64,000 bases of DNA from Silanimonas sp021297925 (GTDB lineage Bacteria; Pseudomonadota; Gammaproteobacteria; Xanthomonadales; Xanthomonadaceae). The notes beneath the pieces are model-generated. The model saw only the letters and a program-made list of their open reading frames with translations. It was not told the DNA's origin and made no database searches. A program made the translations under genes and the position numbers. Positions 62,429 to 64,000 of this stretch are shown here, in pieces (the first letter of the stretch is position 1; every line of letters begins with the position of its first letter). The DNA lies in contig JAPZTL010000017.1 of NCBI GenBank assembly GCA_027532825.1, positions 62,001 to 126,000 of the forward strand, read 5' to 3'.

Positions 62429-63276
62429 CCCTCGGCGGCATCGGCCAGCGCGATTTCGAGTACACCGACCGCGACTTCCGGCAGGTCTGCGACCTGATCC
62501 GCAAGCGCGTCGGCATCGCGCTGACCGACAGCAAGCGGGACATGGTCTACAGCCGGCTGTCCCGCCGCCTCCGCACGCTCGGCCTGTCGAGCTTCGATGA
62601 GTACCTGGCCGACCTGCAGTCGCGCCACGACGACGACGAGGAATGGCAGCACTTCACCAACGCGCTGACCACCAACCTCACGAGCTTCTTCCGAGAGTCC
62701 CATCATTTCGAGGTCCTCGCTGACCAGCTTCGCGGCCTCAAGGGGCGGGGTGGCACCATCGAGCTGTGGTGCTGCGCCGCCTCGACGGGCGAAGAGCCCT
62801 ATTCGATCCTGATCACCGCCTGCGAGGTGTTCGGCACGCTCAAGCCCCCGGTGCGCCTTTGGGCCACGGACGTGGATACCCAGGTGCTGGAGACCGCGTC
62901 GCGCGGCGTCTACGCCGTCGATCGCATCGCCGGCCTGTCCGACGAGCGCCGCAAGCGCTTCTTCCAGCGGGGCACCGGCGCCAACGAAGGTTTCGCCCGC
63001 GTCCATCCGGCCTTGCGCGAGCTCGTCACGTTCCAGCCGTTGAACCTGCTCGACGCCCAGTACCCGGCCTCGCCGACGTTCGCCGCGGTGTTCTGCCGCA
63101 ACGTGATGATCTACTTCGACAAGCCCGTGCAGCGGCAGATCCTCGCCAAGATCGTCACCCGCATGGGCCCGGACAGCCTGCTCTACACCGGGCACTCCGA
63201 GAACTACATGCATGCGAACGACGTCATCGCGCCCTGCGGCCGTTCGCTGTACCGCCGTGCCGGTGGCAAGGGATGA
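62425..63276 (+). CDS. cheR: Chemotaxis protein methyltransferase CheR
   Basis: CheR methylates glutamates of chemoreceptors using S-adenosylmethionine. The 283-residue protein has an N-terminal helical domain (DFRQVCDLIRKRVGIALTD) and the SAM-binding domain with IELWCCAASTGEEPYSI, ATDVDTQVLETA and FCRNVMIYFD. It overlaps the chemoreceptor gene upstream and cheD downstream by 4 bases each. Confidence 0.96.
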   Translation: MTLGGIGQRDFEYTDRDFRQVCDLIRKRVGIALTDSKRDMVYSRLSRRLRTLGLSSFDEYLADLQSRHDDDEEWQHFTNALTTNLTSFFRESHHFEVLADQLRGLKGRGGTIELWCCAASTGEEPYSILITACEVFGTLKPPVRLWATDVDTQVLETASRGVYAVDRIAGLSDERRKRFFQRGTGANEGFARVHPALRELVTFQPLNLLDAQYPASPTFAAVFCRNVMIYFDKPVQRQILAKIVTRMGPDSLLYTGHSENYMHANDVIAPCGRSLYRRAGGKG

Positions 63277-63899
63277 AGATCCGCGTCGCCCGCGCGATGG
63301 ACGGTGACGCCTCGGCGCGGTCGCGCGCCTCGCCGCTGGTCTACCGCGATGCGCAGCTCAACAAGGACGTCATCAAGATCCTGCCCGCGGAGTTCTTCGT
63401 GACCGACCAGCCGGTCGGCCTGATGACCGTGCTGGGCTCCTGCGTCGCCGCCTGCCTGCGCGATCCGTTGGCGGGCATCGGCGGCATCAACCACTTCATG
63501 CTCCCCGACGGCGACACCAGCGACGGCACGCCGGCCCGCTACGGACTCCACGCGATGGAGCTCCTGATCAACGAGCTCATCAAGGCCGGCGCGAGGCGCG
63601 AGCGCTTCGAGGCCAAGGTGTTCGGCGGGGGCAACGTCCTCAAGGGGTTCACCACCACACCCGTCGGCACCCGCAACGCCCAGTTCGTCTCCGAGTTCCT
63701 CCGCGACGAGAAGATCACCGTTCTCGCCAAGGACCTCGGGGGCATCCATCCCCGGAAGATCTGCTACTTCCCGACCACCGGCAAAGCCATGGTCAAGCTG
63801 CTGCCGCATGCCCATGACGATGCGGTGGCCGCAGAGGAAGTGGCCTACAAGGAGCGGTTGCGGCAAGCGCCGATCGCCGGCTCCGTGGAGCTGTTCTGA
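63273..63899 (+). CDS. cheD: Chemoreceptor glutamine deamidase CheD
   Basis: CheD deamidates glutamines in chemoreceptors to create methylation sites. The 208-residue protein contains the catalytic Cys in LGSCVAACLRD and the His in GGINHFMLPDG, as well as KVFGGGNVL and GGIHPRKICYFPTTG, all family hallmarks. The ATG at 63273 overlaps the cheR stop (ATGA); the upstream frame inside cheR is a shadow. Confidence 0.95.
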   Translation: MKIRVARAMDGDASARSRASPLVYRDAQLNKDVIKILPAEFFVTDQPVGLMTVLGSCVAACLRDPLAGIGGINHFMLPDGDTSDGTPARYGLHAMELLINELIKAGARRERFEAKVFGGGNVLKGFTTTPVGTRNAQFVSEFLRDEKITVLAKDLGGIHPRKICYFPTTGKAMVKLLPHAHDDAVAAEEVAYKERLRQAPIAGSVELF

Positions 63900-64000
63900 T
63901 GCCCATCAAGGTCCTGATCATCGACGACTCCGCCCTCGTGCGGCAGCTGCTCACCGAAATCCTCGCGAAGGACCCCGAGATCGAGGTCGTCGGCGCGGCG
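63899..64000 (+). CDS. cheB: Chemotaxis methylesterase CheB, N-terminal part
   Basis: The first 34 residues (start PIKVLIIDDSALVRQLLTEI) are the beginning of a receiver domain and match CheB. It overlaps the cheD stop and continues past the window end. The expected remainder is the receiver and the methylesterase domain. Identity rests on sequence plus the cheR-cheD-cheB order. Confidence 0.85.
   Translation, partial: MPIKVLIIDDSALVRQLLTEILAKDPEIEVVGAA

Overview
The window is a high-GC, gene-dense piece of a gammaproteobacterial chromosome, most likely Lysobacterales (Xanthomonadaceae/Lysobacteraceae). The evidence is the order dnaN-recF-gyrB followed by TPR-tonB-exbB-exbD-exbD and a convergent pdxJ, which resembles the origin-proximal layout I recall for Xanthomonas, together with a Pseudomonas/Xanthomonas-type polar flagellar cluster. 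No tRNA, rRNA, CRISPR array or insertion sequence was seen.

Region 1 (1-4763) is origin-proximal: the 3' end of dnaN, recF with two parS-like ParB sites inside its coding sequence, gyrB and a CPBP membrane protease. Region 2 (4846-12237) holds an inactive-transglutaminase/7TM protein paired with an ATP-grasp ligase, then a TonB energy-transduction cluster with two ExbD paralogues and a TPR lipoprotein-free periplasmic partner, then pdxJ on the other strand. Region 3 (12345-17119) has a propeller-containing diguanylate cyclase, a tiny DUF2256 zinc-binding-type protein overlapping it, a small membrane protein and a cardiolipin synthase.

Region 4 (17240-24043) is fliEFGHIJK behind a near-perfect sigma-54 promoter. 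Region 5 (24203-38298) is a non-flagellar block lying between fliK and fliL: a YIP1-type protein, a MacAB-like exporter in three genes, the four-gene ligase-associated DNA repair set (exonuclease, ATP-dependent ligase, Lhr-type helicase, PdeM), an M20 amidohydrolase, and a CHASE2 histidine kinase convergent with its probable response regulator. Region 6 (38760-55779) resumes the flagellar programme: fliLMNOPQR-flhB, flhA-flhF-flhG-fliA, then cheY-cheZ-cheA-motC-motD-parC-parP. Sigma-54-like sites precede fliL, fliP and flhA as well. Region 7 (55843-64000) is a second chemotaxis operon: STAS protein, cheY, cheA, a probable chemoreceptor relic, cheW, a large chemoreceptor, cheR, cheD and the start of cheB.

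Together regions 4, 6 and 7 encode the export gate, rotor switch, stator, flagellar number/placement control, sigma-28 and two chemotaxis pathways. The most unusual signal is in the ParP-like protein (54757-55779): its N-terminal half carries three copies of an acidic amphipathic motif that closely resembles the CheY-binding peptides of the FliM N-terminus and the CheZ C-terminus encoded in the same cluster, which suggests a multivalent CheY dock at the chemotaxis pole. The two parS sites inside recF are the second notable signal.
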